A stretch of 64,000 nt of DNA from Symsagittifera roscoffensis (GCF_963678635.1 NC_087067.1:11951716-12015715), one strand, 5' to 3'; shown: positions 1 through 14,000, numbered from the stretch's first letter. Numbers and translations are program-made. The notes: generated by a model not told the origin, from the letters alone.

Positions 1-1771
1 ACTGTCAATTTTTTCAAGCATTAGTTTTCAGGTGTTAAATGTGATTCACAAAGTTCAATTTGAAGACCTATTAGAGCTGAAATAGTCCTACCATTCCAGC
101 GTTACAAAGCAAACTTTTAGTTATATTCATTATGAATTGTTGATTATGATGTGCAGGTTATGATGTGCAGATGATGTGTTGATTATAATTTGCAGCCAAT
201 AAAGAAAAACTGGTGAATTATTTTTCAAAGCCTGAACTCGAATTTGTTACATTTAATTACTTTTGTCACAAAGTATTGAAAATTGGTGAAGTAAATTACC
301 CATGAATATAATTGTTGAACAAAATCAATCACACATTCAGCCGTTCGTGCGCGCAGATATTTTTCTAGGGAGGGGCGGTTTTTGGAGTTATTTTGTTGAC
401 TTTCTTAAAAACCGACTCACTTGATTTTCCGAGCCCTCCAAAACAAAAAAATAAAATTGTTAAAAAAAACCAAACATGACTTTTTGGAGCATATTTTGAA
501 TATGTCCAAGATTTTTTTGTTTCATCAAATTTCCATACTTTGTGAAAAATTTAAATTTAGTAAACTTTGATTAAGGCGGTGAAAAAGAATCAACAATTTT
601 TTCTTTGATTCCTGCACTTCACAGATCATATTCAGTATACCAAACGTTGGCTTCGTAACCCGGACTGGTAGAACAATTTCAACTCTAATAGATCCTCAGA
701 TTGAACTTTGTGAACCATTTGTAACACCTAAACATTAAAGTTTAAAAAATTATCAGTGCTATTGAAACTAGTTTCAGCTTTTATGCATTAGTTTGTGCAA
801 TTTTTAGATTTTTGAATTTCTGTAGTAGAAATTAAAGTACTCATGAATGGAACATTCTGTAAAGCACATATGTTTTCCAAACAAACTTGAAATTCTTATT
901 ATTTTCAAACTATCTGAAACTCAGAAAACCTGGCTAAAAACTTCATTCATTCGTTTAAACAAGTTTTTCTACAAAACCGATAGAAAAGTTTGTTAAATTT
1001 TTTAGGTCAAATTATTGATTTTCCGAGCACTCCAAAAAAACCAAAAATAAATTAAAGAAAAAAACAGGCTATGACATTTTGACATTTTCATTCACAACCG
1101 GTATATTCAGTGCATAATCACTCAGAATGTTTGAGTAACCTTCAAAATGGTCGCCATTTAAATCCCAGAACAAGTTTGTAGTCCAAAATAGAAAGCATGT
1201 CAATTTTACTTTACAATAACCCAATAATATTTGTTAAAATATGCAGGGAGATGTGCAGGCGCAAAGCTGTTATTTTTTGTTATTATTTTTTAATGTTAAA
1301 AGAGACCTTTAATCGTTGTATCAGGTATAACAAACATAGTTTCTTTTATCAAAACCGAAAATAAATTTATAATGGCGAACTGAAACTACTACAACTCACA
1401 ATTTAAGCAGAAATTTTTTCATACAATAATCATTACAAAGTAATTTTTCGAAATCAATAATATAAATTTTTTTCTCAAGAATACGCATAGTTAGAAATGT
1501 GCAGATATGAAACCTTTTTTGCCAAAGGCGAGAGCTTTGCAAGTTGGTGCAAAAGCAGCAAGTGTTGTTAGTAATAGTTGCTGAAATTTTTAATAGCACT
1601 TTCAATTTTAAAAGCTTTATTTTTGTTGATTCTTATTTAAGCTTTATTCATTTTAACCAGGTTCAGTTCGAACCCCTATTAGAGTTAAAATAGTGTTTTT
1701 GATCCGGCTACCAAGCAGATTTTGGCATGTTTATTAAAACCTATAATGTGCAGTAAGTAGTGAAAATCTAG
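1..1771. repeat. Direct repeat R1, copy a (partial duplication of the sulfotransferase gene 5' region)
   Basis: This block matches 8,860-10,626 in the same orientation along its whole length with few differences; divergence from the second copy starts just after the shared ctag at 1,771. Its left edge may lie outside the window. It holds a minus-strand relic of sulfotransferase exon 1 (about 1,083-1,235). The stretch on the other side of that relic (about 1,290-1,540) also resembles DNA upstream of gene 1 (14,830-15,120). The part at 620-1,030 is the reverse complement of intron DNA in sulfotransferase gene 2 (about 61,820-62,215). I read the repeat as a duplicated, decayed gene head; no intact gene lies in it. 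Confidence 0.85.
1083..1235 (-). pseudogene. Sulfotransferase exon 1 relic (in R1 copy a)
   Basis: Read on the minus strand, this aligns with the signal-anchor exon of the two sulfotransferase genes. It keeps the stretch encoding a YALN-PVVN-like segment and the hydrophobic segment before it. It lacks the start codon and has an in-frame TAA soon after the hydrophobic start, so it cannot encode the anchor. No matching exon 2 or exon 3 lies downstream in this repeat. It is best explained as a decayed partial copy. Confidence 0.7.
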
Positions 1772-1839
1772 AAAAAACCTCTCAAGTTTGAGATTTTTGT
1801 TTCAATGAAAAGAACGATTTCAAAAAAATTGCTGCCTGA

Positions 1840-2600
1840 GCACCTAAGCCCAAGTTTTTCTACACATTTTTTTGGCCAAATTTATCATTTATGGCCCTCG
1901 GAGTAGTTAAATTTTTGACTTCTGACCGTTTTATAAACTTTTTGGTTACTCTCGAAAACTACCCTACCATAATTGAGAGTTTGGGTTCAATTCAAGGAAC
2001 GCTTTCTGGAAAGCTCATTTGCTCTTGCAATTACCCCCAAATTTTTCTGACATCAAAAAATATGGTCCTCGGGAAAGTCAAAATTTTGATTTTTCTTACC
2101 TTTTTATTTAAAATTTTTGACATTTCTCGAGAACTACCATCCCAAATCTGAGAGTTTGGGTTCAATCGAAGTTTCAGGTTGAGTGAATCCGTTCTACATA
2201 AGCGACTACGCCCTATTTTTTCTCACAAAAAACCATGACTCTCGGAAATGTCAAATGTTTGATTAGTTGACCGTATTTTGGACTTTTCTGATATCATAGG
2301 TTTAATCAAAACAACAGGTTGTTGAAAGCCTCCCATTATACCTGGCTGTTTTTTTATTATTAAAAACGTTATGGCCTTCAAACGAATCGAAGTTTTGAAA
2401 CTTTGACCGTGTTTTGAAAGATTTTTGACTTTACGCGAAAACTGCTTTGCCAGTTTTCAGGTTGTGTTCAATCGAGAAACCCAATTTTGGGAATCTTCTC
2501 TGCTTAAACAACCACAAGCTGCTCTCTTCAGGAAAAAATCATGGGTTTTGAAAACCCTTTTGACCGTTTCTTAGAATTTTTGACCGTTTTTTTAGTAAGT
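1840..2600. repeat. Degenerate ~175-bp tandem repeat
   Basis: About five diverged units follow one another. Each carries a hydrophobic-looking T-rich core, an 'atggycctcgg' or 'atgactctcgg'-like word, a 'ttgaccgtttt' word and a 'gagagtttgggttcaat' word. Unit starts are near 1,850, 2,035, 2,210, 2,340 and 2,520. Short open frames here are by-products of the repeat; no gene is recognised. Confidence 0.6.
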
Positions 2601-3059
2601 TTTTATTTTTCTTAAAATTGACACAATCAAATCCGAGATGAAAAATAACAACTGAAAGAACCAGGTGAAATTATTAATCTGCTGAAATGGCAGCTCCTTA
2701 ATTTTTTGTAATAGACAAGTTATCTCTATGTGAGAATTTATTATCTCAAAAATGTTTATTTTTCTCACTTGTTTAAGAAGGGAACAACTAAGCTTTTGGG
2801 CTTATAGTAGGGAACAGCTAAGGAGTCCAATTTTTGAAACCACATTTTTTCTGCCGTATCAGTATAGCAAATTCATTCAATATGAAACACAATTTCCAGC
2901 TTCAGCTGACCCCTAGTTGTTTTTTAGACAAACGAAAGTTTTGATTCACGTAATTTTTTGCAATTTTGAAACTTTTTTCAACTTATGTTTTTTTCTTGAA
3001 TATTTGTATTGCATCGCAAGGTTGCAAAGCTCCGCTTCGCCGCTGTGCTATAAACTGGT

Positions 3060-4130
3060 CGTTTATTGAAAGATTGAAATATTAGAACTAAAAAAAATCG
3101 ACCTTAAACAAAACTTCGCGTATCTGGGAGAAACTTAGATGTTTCCAACTCCCCTCTGACGTCAATTAAAAGCTATTTGACAGTTTATTTTTCAAATTGC
3201 CAAATTTTTGAGACAAAGTTAAAGTTTTTTTTGAACAAACTTTTCCTAATTTTATCCTCCCTTGTGAGTTATGATTTTTTTTTCAAAGTACCATGTTATT
3301 GGTTTTGAATCTACTTTTGTACCTTTTTAATCTTTCGTAAACAATTTGGAATATTTTTCTTCAGCTCTAAGTCAGAACATTTATGGCTCTGCCTGGTCAG
3401 CAAGGGCAGTGTTTTTTTTTTTTTTGAAATCAACGTTGTAGTAATCGACAAAATAAATTGAACTGGAGACTTGAACAAAAGTTTTTCATTGCTTAACCTG
3501 GCAAATGCATTGAAAACTATTGCGTAGTAGAGAAAAAAACTAGGGGACTGACTGTTGTCATGCATGAAAAATCAAATGCACTAAGAGTTTTAAATTATCA
3601 GATTTAGTTTTATGCCGTTTTGACCGGACAAAATTACCTTTTTCAACCTAAAATCAGTTATTAAAAAGGACCCATTGCCCAACTAACTTTTCATGTTCTG
3701 TTTTTGATGTTTTGAAAGAATACTCACTTTTTATTGGTTGATAATTCTTTTGGCTCATTCAGTTCTTTGAGTATGATTCACTCCACCCCAATACTTACAT
3801 CGTTTCAAGAAGTCTGGCCGAGATGAAGTTTTTATAAAATGGTAATTTTTCAAAAACTGAAATATTAATATTAAAGTTTTGACATTAAGAAAAGCTGCGT
3901 GTATCAGGGAGAAACTTAGATCTTTTCAACTCTCCTCTGATGTCAATTGAAAGCTATTTGATAGTTTTTTTGCAAATTAGCAGAAAATGAGAAAATATTA
4001 AGTTGTTTTCAAAAAAAATCCTTCTTGACTTTATCCCACTGAAAAATTATCTTTCTTTTGTAAAGTACAGCTTACGGTTTTGAGTCCTTTTTTATCCCTT
4101 CTTAATCTTGCTCGAACAATTTGGAACAAG
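3060..4130. repeat. Two ~300-bp diverged direct repeats
   Basis: The block 3,060-3,360 recurs at 3,840-4,130, with the shared words 'gggagaaacttagat' and 'gtcaattraaagctattt' and a common ending near 'aacaatttggaa'. The DNA from 2,600 to 4,980 shows no coding region that I can support. Confidence 0.6.
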
Positions 4131-4979
4131 AGACCATCATTTTGTTAATTAATTGGGTGGTACAACGCATGCTCGAAAAGCTAACTGAGCCAAATTTTGT
4201 ACTCAAGTTCATTTTTGTACTTCAGTTATGTACTCAAGTTTTGTCGGTTCAGTTGCCGCTTGTTATTTATTTTTTGATTTTTCCTTAAACGCTTTTGATT
4301 GTTTCTGGACTTTTTTAAAAATTTGTGGCTATTTGAAGGTTTTTTTGATTTTTATCTGAAGTTTTCAAAAACGAATTTGAATACGTTTAGGCACAGTCAA
4401 AAAGTTCAAGGGTTCTGATGAACGAAAAACTTACCTTTTGCAGAAATCATATCTCCTTCTTTTGCTCAAAAAGGCGTTGAGATCCCTTTAAACTATAAGC
4501 TCGGAGCCTTTACGGTTTTTTTCAAAACTTTGAAAGAATTGAACAATACTTCTATTGAAATGGCGAAAGTTCGTCACAATTAAAAAAACGATCAATCGTC
4601 GCTATTTTAATTAACCAGAAATCGTTGATTAAAAAACCAATTAAACCTTCTCAGTAGAATCCCACGCATGCTAAAGTCATTAATGTTTGATTGCTGAGCG
4701 TGAAAAAATGATCTGTGATAAATTTTCCTTTCTTGAAACGCTCTCAATCTTACTTTTTTTTGAGCCTATTGCTTTTCTGTATAGTATTTGTCAATTAATA
4801 AAAACAAAAAAAAACAGTGTAGTTTGCATCATAGACATCTCATACTGTGCCATATCGTGTAATGACGTTCTCTTGGGCCTGAAACTGATGAAGTTGTTTT
4901 TGATAAAAAAAATACGGAATCTTCATGCCCTGGGTGGTTTTTTATCAGTGAATGCTCGACTTTTTAACAACAGAGTTTT

Positions 4980-7490
4980 TTAAAATTCCATCTGAAAAGT
5001 CTTGTTGTCCTGAGCTCAATATTAAAACGATTTATATGTGATGATGTTTTGTAAATTTACGGAGGTTTAAAGAATTGGGACAATTAACGCGCAATATTTT
5101 TTGTGCTACTACCGTTTAAGCAAAGATTTAACTGCTCTGACTTTCAAAGAAAGTGCAGAAAAATTATGCTCGGGTTGGCGAGGTTTCTGTTTCAATTATT
5201 GAAGAAAGTGACAAATATTTGTGCTCTGGGTGTTTTTTTCTCCAGACAAATTTCGACATTTTCACTTACTATTTGTGGCATTTTTTTTTGTATCAATAAA
5301 TTTTACTTTTGATAGTTTTTTGTACAACTATGGTGGTTTAAATATTGGCAGTTTGGCCCATTTGGGATAAATAACGCGGTAAATATTTCTTGCTATTCAC
5401 GCTTAAGCGGCGATTTAATAGGGCTCAGAAATCGTTCCAAGCTGAATTGAAGCATGCTATTGTGTCTATGTTATTTTTTTCTACATGCTAAAAACAATAC
5501 TTTGGACTTGGGTTTTTTGGGTTTTTATTCCAACATCTGAAAGATATTGTTGTCCTGCTCAAATTTAGCTCAAAGTTAGAACAATATTTTATCTGTGATT
5601 GTTTCTCGTTTGATTACAGGGGCTCCAGTTTTGCTAGTTTGGCCAATTTGGGATAATTGACGCGAAATATCTTGCATTTTAATAGTGCGCGTCAGCGGCA
5701 AACTGATGCGTTCCCAAAAAAAAACTGAAGCCAGCAGTTGAATCTTGTTACAGTAAGACGACACGCCAAGCACACACTTTGAATATTACATAACGTGTAA
5801 GGAATAAACTTTCTTTTTCTTTCGATTATTCTGTCAATTACATGTATTCAAACTTAAAATTTTTGTGCTGTCAGAACATTTAGGGCTTCACCCTGATACA
5901 AGAGCAGTCTTGTTTGTCTTAGAAATTGCTCCAAATTGGATTTAGACATAATCTTAGTTCCATTTAACACTCCGCTAAAAACAAAATATATCATCTAGGC
6001 GTGTATGGGGATGATTTTTAAAAGAAACTAAACTATTCTTTTAAATTTCATCAATCGTTTTAATTCCATAGAAACTTAAAGGATATGCTCTGTTATGAGC
6101 AGTCTTGTTTTTACTTCGTCATTTTCGACAATTGAACTAAGCGTTTTTGACGGATTTCATTTTTAGCATCTGAAAGATATTGTTGTCCTGCTCAAATTTA
6201 GCTCAAATTTAGAACAATATTTTACTTGTGATTGTTTCTCGATTAAATACAGGGGCTCCAAATTTTCTAGTTTGGCCAATTTGGGATAATTGACGCGAAA
6301 TATCTTTCATTTTAATAGCGAGCGTAAGCGGCAAATTGATGCGTTCCCAAATGAACTGAAGCCAGCAATTTAATCTTGTTAAAGTAAGACGATGCGCCAA
6401 GTACATACTTTGAATATTACATAACGTGTAAGGAATAAAATGGCAAAAAAATGAAATAAAATTTACTTTTTCTTTCGATTATTCTGTTAATTACTTGTAT
6501 TCAAACTTAAAATTTGTGTGCAGTCAGAACATTTAGGGCTTCACCCTGATACAAGAGCAGTCTATTTTGTCTTAGAAATTGCTCCAAATTGGATTTAGAC
6601 ATAATCTTACTTCCATTTAATATTCCGCTAAAAACAAACTATATCACCTTGGCGTGTGGGGGACGATTTTCACCAAAAAATTCTGAAACAATTTTTTTTC
6701 AAATTTTTTTTAAATGATCTTTTTTAAAAAAGAACAAAACACTATAGACCTTGAAGGGAAGTTCGAATTTTAAGGGATAAGCTCTGTTATCAGCGTCTTG
6801 TTTTTACTTGGTCATTTTCAACAATTGAACTAAGCGTTTTTGACGGATTTTATTTTTAGCATCTGAAAGATAGTGTTGTCCTGCTCAAATTTAGCTCAAG
6901 TTTAGAACAAAATTTTACCTGTGATTGTTTCTCGTTTAAATACAGGGGCTCCAAATTTGCTAGTTTGGCCAATTTGGGATAATTGACGCGAAATATCTTG
7001 CATTTTAATAGCGAGCGTAAGCGGCAAATTGATGCGTTCCCAAATGAACTGAAGCCAGCAATTTAATCTTGTTAAAGTAAGACGATACGCCAAGCACACA
7101 CCTTGAATATTACATAACGTGTAAGGAATAAAATGGCAAAAAATTAAATAAAATTTTCTTTTTCTTTCGATTATTCTGTCAATTACATGTATTCAAACTT
7201 AAAATTTTTGTGCAGTCAGAACACTTAGAACTTCAGCCTGATACAAAAGCAGTCTTGTTTGTCTTAGAAAGAGAAATTGCTCCAAATTGGATTTATACAT
7301 AATCTTAGTTCCATTTAACACTCCGCTAAAAACAAAATATATCACCTTGGCGTGTATGGGGATGATTTTCGAAAGGAAATTAAACTATTTTTTTTTATTT
7401 CATCAATTGTTTTTAATTCCATAGAAACTGAAATGCAGATAGAACATTCAGAAGTTAGCCCTAATACGAGTAGTCTTGTTTACGTGCTTC
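4980..7490. repeat. Degenerate tandem array, ~0.64-0.69-kb units
   Basis: Three full units start near 5,531, 6,167 and 6,859, each beginning 'catctgaaagatattgttg' or close to it. Shorter, older pieces lie at 4,987-5,530. Each unit carries 'tttgggataattgacgcg' followed by 'agcggcaa.ttgatgcgttccc'. The three similar 65-codon open frames in the units are products of the repeat. About one unit in inverted orientation lies after sulfotransferase gene 2 (63,000-63,990), so copy number differs between the two arms of the large inverted duplication. Confidence 0.75.
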
Positions 7491-7544
7491 TTGAAAGTTC
7501 TGTTTAAATTCCGGTAAGAAGTCAAAAGTTTGTCTGTCGCGTCA

Positions 7545-8021
7545 TCAGGCTGTTAGTTCGTGACTAAACATGAAATCCTGACACCCTTGGCCAACCGTCC
7601 AGTTCAGTTTGATCTGTGCCAATTCAGTAAAGAGTCTCAATTCTGGTTCTAATTTTTTTTTCAAAATCTCAAATCCGCTCTTAGTCAGTCTTTTAGGGTA
7701 GCTAGTTTTCCCTCTGCTCAACAGGCAGCCGTTTTGTTGGCGTAAATAACAATAGAAACCTGGCTTGTCTAATGTAAACCCGAAATCTTCATCTTTGAAA
7801 TAATTCGAAATTTGTAGAAATCTCTCCACTTTTCTTAATATAATCGCGGGGTTGTCTTTGGTGAATTTCTCGCCGTCCAAAAACAAAAATTGCGTCCGGT
7901 CGAAATATTTCAACCAGAGATTTAGATGGTATCCGTACTTCGAGCCCCAGATATATGAAGCGTTTTTTCGCAGCAACCACTCTGTAATATTTGCACCTGA
8001 ATCAAGTGTTCCGTCGCTAAG
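7545..8021 (-). CDS. Sulfotransferase gene 1, exon 3 (C-terminal half of the domain)
   Basis: The exon follows a CTGTTTCAG acceptor and reads LSDGTLDSGANITEW into an open frame of about 158 codons, ending in a TAA/TAG-type stop at 7,545. It carries the WLKYFDRTQFLFLDGE segment, the KVERFLQI helix and KPGFYCY with two cysteines (FYC..., ...GCLL) that commonly form the C-terminal disulfide of 3-OST proteins. Similarity to gene 2 exon 3 is very high, and no frame break was found. Confidence 0.85.
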   Translation of the reverse strand, partial: LSDGTLDSGANITEWLLRKNASYIWGSKYGYHLNLWLKYFDRTQFLFLDGEKFTKDNPAIILRKVERFLQISNYFKDEDFGFTLDKPGFYCYLRQQNGCLLSRGKTSYPKRLTKSGFEILKKKLEPELRLFTELAQIKLNWTVGQGCQDFMFSHELTA

Positions 8022-11000
8022 CTGAAACAGGAAAATATTTGAGCTTCTTTTTTCTCGTTAAAAGAAAATTCAAAAATTAAAAAAAAAACGTTTCGACGAT
8101 GAGCTGATTATGATGAACTGATAGTTTTTGGTGTTTGCTTTTGAGGCGTCACTCGACATGCTAAAAGCCTTCAATTTTCTCTCTTGTGTTTTTGTTGGGG
8201 TATACTTCGAAAAAAATATTTATTTTTATTATACCATTTTTAAAAACATCATCTCAAAGAACATTGGATGAAGAAGATAACAATCAATAATGAATTTGGC
8301 GCTTTCTCGTAAATACGCATTCTAGCATACGCAACCACCATTTTTTACGAATTATCTAGAACCAAAAAAAAATAATTTTAATTTAAACAAAGCTTAAAAA
8401 TCGCAAAAAAAGGCTAAAACACAAAATAAAGAGCTCGTAGATTTTGGCAAAAGTTTCATTTATTCGTATAAACTGTTTTTCCATTAAACCATTGACTATT
8501 TGACTAGCATGTAAAAAAGATTTTTGAGATTCGAAGTTAATCATTAACACTTCAAATGTAATTGAGTTCAAAGCTTAATCTTTAAAATTGGAAAGACAAT
8601 ATTTTTCGAATCTCAAAACTTTATTCGCATGCTGATCATAGATCCAACAGTTTTGTTGAAAGACCTGTTTAAACCATTAAAGGAAACTTTAGCCAAGTTT
8701 CCAGATAGTTTGAAAATAATACGAATTTTCAAGTTGATGAAAGTAAAAATGCTTTCCACAAGGTTTTGATTCAGGGCAATTTTTATTTCTACTTAAAAAT
8801 CACTAAAACCATCAAGTTGCAATAATGGTTACATAACTACTGAAAATTGTTTTAATAGCACTGTCAATTTTTCAAGCATTAATTTTCAGGTGTTAAATGT
8901 GATTCACAAAGTTCAATTTGAAGACCTATTAGAGCTGAAATAGTCCTACCATGCCAGCGTTACAAAGCAAACTTTTTGTTATTTTCATTATGAATTGTTG
9001 ATTATGATGTGCAGGTTATGATGTGCAGATGATGTGTTGATTATAATTTGCAGCCAATAAAGAAAAACTAGTGAATTATTTTTCAAAGCCTGAACTCGAA
9101 TTTGTTACATTTAAATACTTTTGTCACAAAGTATTGAAAATTGGTGAAGCAAATTACCCTTGAATATATTTGTTGAACAAAATCAATCACACATTCAGCC
9201 GTTCGTGTGCGCAGATATTTTTCTAGGGAGGGGCGGTTTTTGGAGTTATTTTGTTGACTTTTTTTAAAAACCGACACACTTGATTTTCCGAGCCCTCCAA
9301 AACAAAAAAATAAAACTGTTGTAAAAAACCAAACATGACTTTTTGGAGCATATTTTGAACATGTCCAAGAGTTTTTTGCTTCGTCAAATTTCAATACTTT
9401 GTGACAAAATTTAATTTAGTAAATTCTGATTAAGGCGGTGAAAAAGAATCAACAAATTTTTCTTTGATTCCTGCACTTCACAGATCATATTCAGTATACC
9501 AAACGTTGGCTTCGTAACCCGGACTGGTAGAACAATTTCAACTCTAATAGGTCCTCAGATTGAACTTTGTGAACCATTTGTAACACCTAAACATTAATGT
9601 TTAAAAAATTGTCAGTGCTATTGAAACTAGTTTCAGTTTTTATGCAATAGTTTGTGCAATTTTTTGATTTTTGAATTTCTGTAGTAGAAATTAAAGTACT
9701 CTTGAATGGAAACATTCTTCTGTAAAGCATATATGTTTTCCAAACAAACTTGAAATTCATATTATTTTCAAACTATCTGAAACTCAGAAAACCTGGCTAA
9801 AAACTTCATTCATTCGTTTAAACGAGTTTTACTATAAAACCGATAGAAAAGTTTGTTACATTTTTTAGGTCAAATTATTGATTTTCCGAGCACTCCAAAA
9901 AAAAATTTTAAGAAAAAAACAGGCTATGACATTTTGACATTTTCATTTACAACCGTTATATTCAGTGCATAATCACTCAGAATGTTTGAGTAACCTTCAA
10001 AATGGTCGCCATTTAAATCCCAGAACAAGTTTGTAGTCCAAAATAGAAAGCATGTCAATTTTACTTTACAACAACCCAATAATATTTGTTAAAATATGCA
10101 GGGAGATGTGCAGGCGCAAAGCTGTTATTTTTTGTTATTATTTTTTAATATTAAAAGAGACCTTTAATCGTTGTATCAGTTATAACAAACATAGTTTCTT
10201 TTATCAAAACCAAAAATAAATTTATAATGGCGAACTGAAACTACTACAACTCACAATTTAAGCTGAAATTTTTTCATACAATAATCATTACAAAGTAATT
10301 TTTCGAAATCAATAATATAAATTTTTTTCTCAAGAATACGCATAGTTAGAAATGTGCAGATATGAAACCTTTTTTGCCAAAGGCGAGAGCTTTGCAAGTT
10401 GGTGCAAAAGCAGCAAGTGTTGTTAGTAATAGTTGCTGAAATTTTTAATAGCACTTTCAATTTTAAAAGCTTTATTTTTGTTGATTCTTATTTAAGCTTT
10501 ATTCATTTTAACCAGGTTCAGTTCGAACCCCTATTAGAGTTAAAATAGTGTTTTTGATCCGGCTACCAAGCAGATTTTGGCATGTTTATTAAAACCTATA
10601 ATGTGCAGGAAGTAGTGAAAATCTAGCGTTTTTTTTTGAAAATTAGGCTACTATTGTCCAAATTTCCTTAAATTCAGTGAAACAAATGACTACTGAACAT
10701 GTGCGTTGAATATGATTGCTCAAACATTCAACCGGTGTCGTGCGGTGAAACTTTTCAAGAGATAGGGGACAGTTTTGTTGATTTTTACTACGTCAAACTA
10801 TTTGATTTTCCGTGCCCTCCAAAATTAGCAATTGCTAAAAAAGTCTAAAATGACATTTTGAGCATTTTCTTTTTTAAAAATTGACAAGAAAATAGCGTTT
10901 TTTTTTGGCGCGCGCTCGCCCCTCTAATTTAGTTATATCGGCACCGAAAGCGCCTCTAAACATTTTTCAGGTTGGTAAGCCAAAAAATGATGTTATAAAA

Positions 11001-14000
11001 TTATACCACAGGAGAGACTTTTCGGATTTTTGGCATTCAGAATTGAGGGGGAGAAGGAAAACGCAATCCCCAACCTCGCCACGCGACCCTCTCTTGGTGC
11101 GCTACTGCATTCAGCCATAATAGCATGTGAAGTTACACTGATAACGATAGTTTGAAAGTTTGGGGAAAATGGAACAGTGGCAGTAGGTGAACTAATCAAA
11201 CATAAAACAGGGGGAAAAGCAGCTATTGGAAAACAGTGATCCCGGGCTCCTTCGCTTCTCTAGAAAATTTTTTCAGCGAAAAATTACCTAAAACTGAAAT
11301 TATTTTAACATTTAATTTTTTAAACTTTTTTTGCACCGTAAAAGATTCATTTGTCAAAATAAAACTTTGTAAAGTTTCGACTCTCGTCCATTCCGCCCTT
11401 AATTGAATTTCAATCATGAAAAATTGTTTTAACATTGGCATCAAGCATTGAAACTTGACATTACTAGCATACTAAATATTGCCAGCAGATTGTTTCTTTG
11501 TACTTCACTTTATGCTCACAATTTTGTGTCGCAAATTTTTGCGACTGTATGTTCCTGGATTCTTGAAACAAATTTTAAAAAAATTTTCGAAAGTAAAAAT
11601 TTCCAGCTACATGGTTTTTGTAGATTCCGCATATAAAAATCTGTTACGTAACGTTTGTCGGCATATTCAATCTTTCGCGGATCCCGTAAAAGACGAATAT
11701 AACTAGTTGTGCTGGATTCCGAAACGGTAAGCGGTTTCCGCAAATGTAAATGGAGTTCGCAATGTTTGTAAGCAGATTCCGCAAATGAAGCGGATTCCGC
11801 AAATTTTAGGATGATTGCGCAATTTAATTTGAAGAAAAAATGTATTTAAAGACGATATTATATATATTAGCGCAATTTAATTTGAAGAAAAAATGTGTAT
11901 AAAGACGCTACTATATATATTACTGGAGTCCGCAAACAAAATGCGGATTCCTCTTGCACTTTGCAGATTTCGCTTACAATTTGCGGAATCCACTTAAATT
12001 TACGGAATCCGCTCAAAACTGTGGATTCATTTGTTTGTTAAATCATTTGTTTGAGAATTCCACAAACTGTTTCGTATTCCGCAATTTTGTAATTTTTGGG
12101 GGCAATATTGAGCAATACAGTGATTTGGCTAACTGTTTGTGGAATCCAAAACAGCAACGAAGATCAAAGAAAAGTAGCAATGCTGCAGATTTTGCAACAA
12201 GTTTGATGGAAACCGGTTGCGGAATCCACTTAAAACTCACCAAATGAACAGTTTGGCCTCGTAATGGGAAACTCGACTACTTTGGAATGGACTAATTTGC
12301 AATTCGACTAGTCTGTTGCGGAATCCATTTAGAGTTCACAAAATGCGCAGTTTGGCCTCGTAATAGGAAATTCGACTACTTTGGAATGGACTGCTCTGAA
12401 ATTCGACTAGTCTGTTGCGGAATCCACTTACAATTAACAAATTGCACAGTTTGGTCTCGGAATGGGAAATTCGAGACACCGTTTGGAAACAGTTTATTAT
12501 GATTATATTATTATTTTCCACTCCGCCCATATTTGCATTTCAATTGTGAAAAAGTTAATTATGAAATTAACGTAATAATTAACGGAACTGAATAAACGTA
12601 TTTTTGTCGAGTTTTTTGATTGTTCAACGGGTTAGATCACTTTAACAGTTGCTGGATGATGCTGAAGATTTTGGGCTTTGTTGAAATGTTGTCAGGTAAA
12701 ATCACATTGCAAAGGTTTATGTTTTTATTTTAGGCTAAGGACGGGAGATAGGAGGGGGGGTGGGGGTGATCATGGATGATGACGGTCCTTTACGTATACG
12801 TTTCGTATCTTATATTTTTCAACTGCAAAATGGTAAAATTGAGAATTACTTTTGTAGTTTTTCAGTTTTTGCGCGGCATTTCACATCTATGGGGTGAATT
12901 TGATCACTATTTGTGGGTTTTCACGAAGTTTTGTTCCAAGTTTTACCCATCTTTGTCACATTACGAGTAATAATCAAAAGTAGCAACGATCAGAAAGCTA
13001 TACCTACAGAGTCACGTGCTGTTTGAGATGTCACCTTAACGTGAAAGAGTCAAATTTTGGATTTGATCTACATAATTCCCCATACAGCTTATTGACTTCC
13101 TAGACGTTAAGTTTGACCAAAAATCGATGCGAAATTTTTTTGGCCGACTAAATGAAAAACTAGACCCCTCTCCGCCCCTCCTCCAACCCCCCACTCCCCG
13201 ATTTTGAACTGTTACATACCGAACACATGATAAAATGCCGATCGTCTCCAGTGCTAGATGTTGTAATTGTACCTTGTAAAACTCAGACTATAACTATGGT
13301 GACTTACCTGATGATGGAACCAAGAAACTGCTCTGTGAATTGGCTCCCGCACAATCAGAATCAGTTTCAACTTCACTCCCAGAAATTTCTCATAATTCCG
13401 CACTCGCTCCGGAGTGTTTCTAAGTGCAAAATACGGAGTCTTTTCCAGAGTTATCTGGTTTGGAAGCGAGGGTTCCATGAAGTCCAGGTAAACCTGATAA
13501 TTAGGGCTATGTTCGAAGTTTGCATCCTTGTTGAAATATTGAGGCTCATGACTTGCTGCAACTATCGACGGGTGAAAGTTCAAAAACTTTTTCAGTGTTG
13601 TCGTTCCGCATTTTTGGGCCCCAATTAGGATCGCAGTTGGGTACCGCTTTCTGTTTTGAAATTTTTTCAGCCCCCCCCCCCCTCCTCCTTCGTAAAGTTA
13701 CAAAATATAATTCATTTTATAAATAGTTAATAAGGCAATTAGTGTTGTAAAAATTTGTTCAATAGTTCATGCAGACACGTTTTATTGCTGTTTAGAATAT
13801 CAAAAATTGTTTTTATTTGGTTTTCTTAATTTGAAAGAATCAAGGGGGGACTGAGAAATAGCCTTTTTTCATTCATTCCGCTTCCCATTGAAAACTGAAC
13901 AATGGCAGTATCATTTACAACCGGCATATTCAGTGCATGGTTGTTCGGAACATCTGAATCACGTTCGAAGTTGTCGAAAATTAAATCCCAGAACAGCTTG

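Noticed and set aside
1396-1605. Cys-rich 69-codon frame (also 10,251-10,460)
   Set aside because: Its conservation is explained by the R1 duplication of both strands; there is no domain and no independent support.
5576-7099. Family of three 65-codon proteins on the minus strand
   Set aside because: They recur only because they lie in a tandem DNA repeat; they have no recognisable motif and differ by frame-neutral and non-neutral changes alike.
13227-13628. 133-codon plus-strand frame (and a similar minus-strand one at 58,748-59,074)
   Set aside because: These are antisense shadows of sulfotransferase exon 2.
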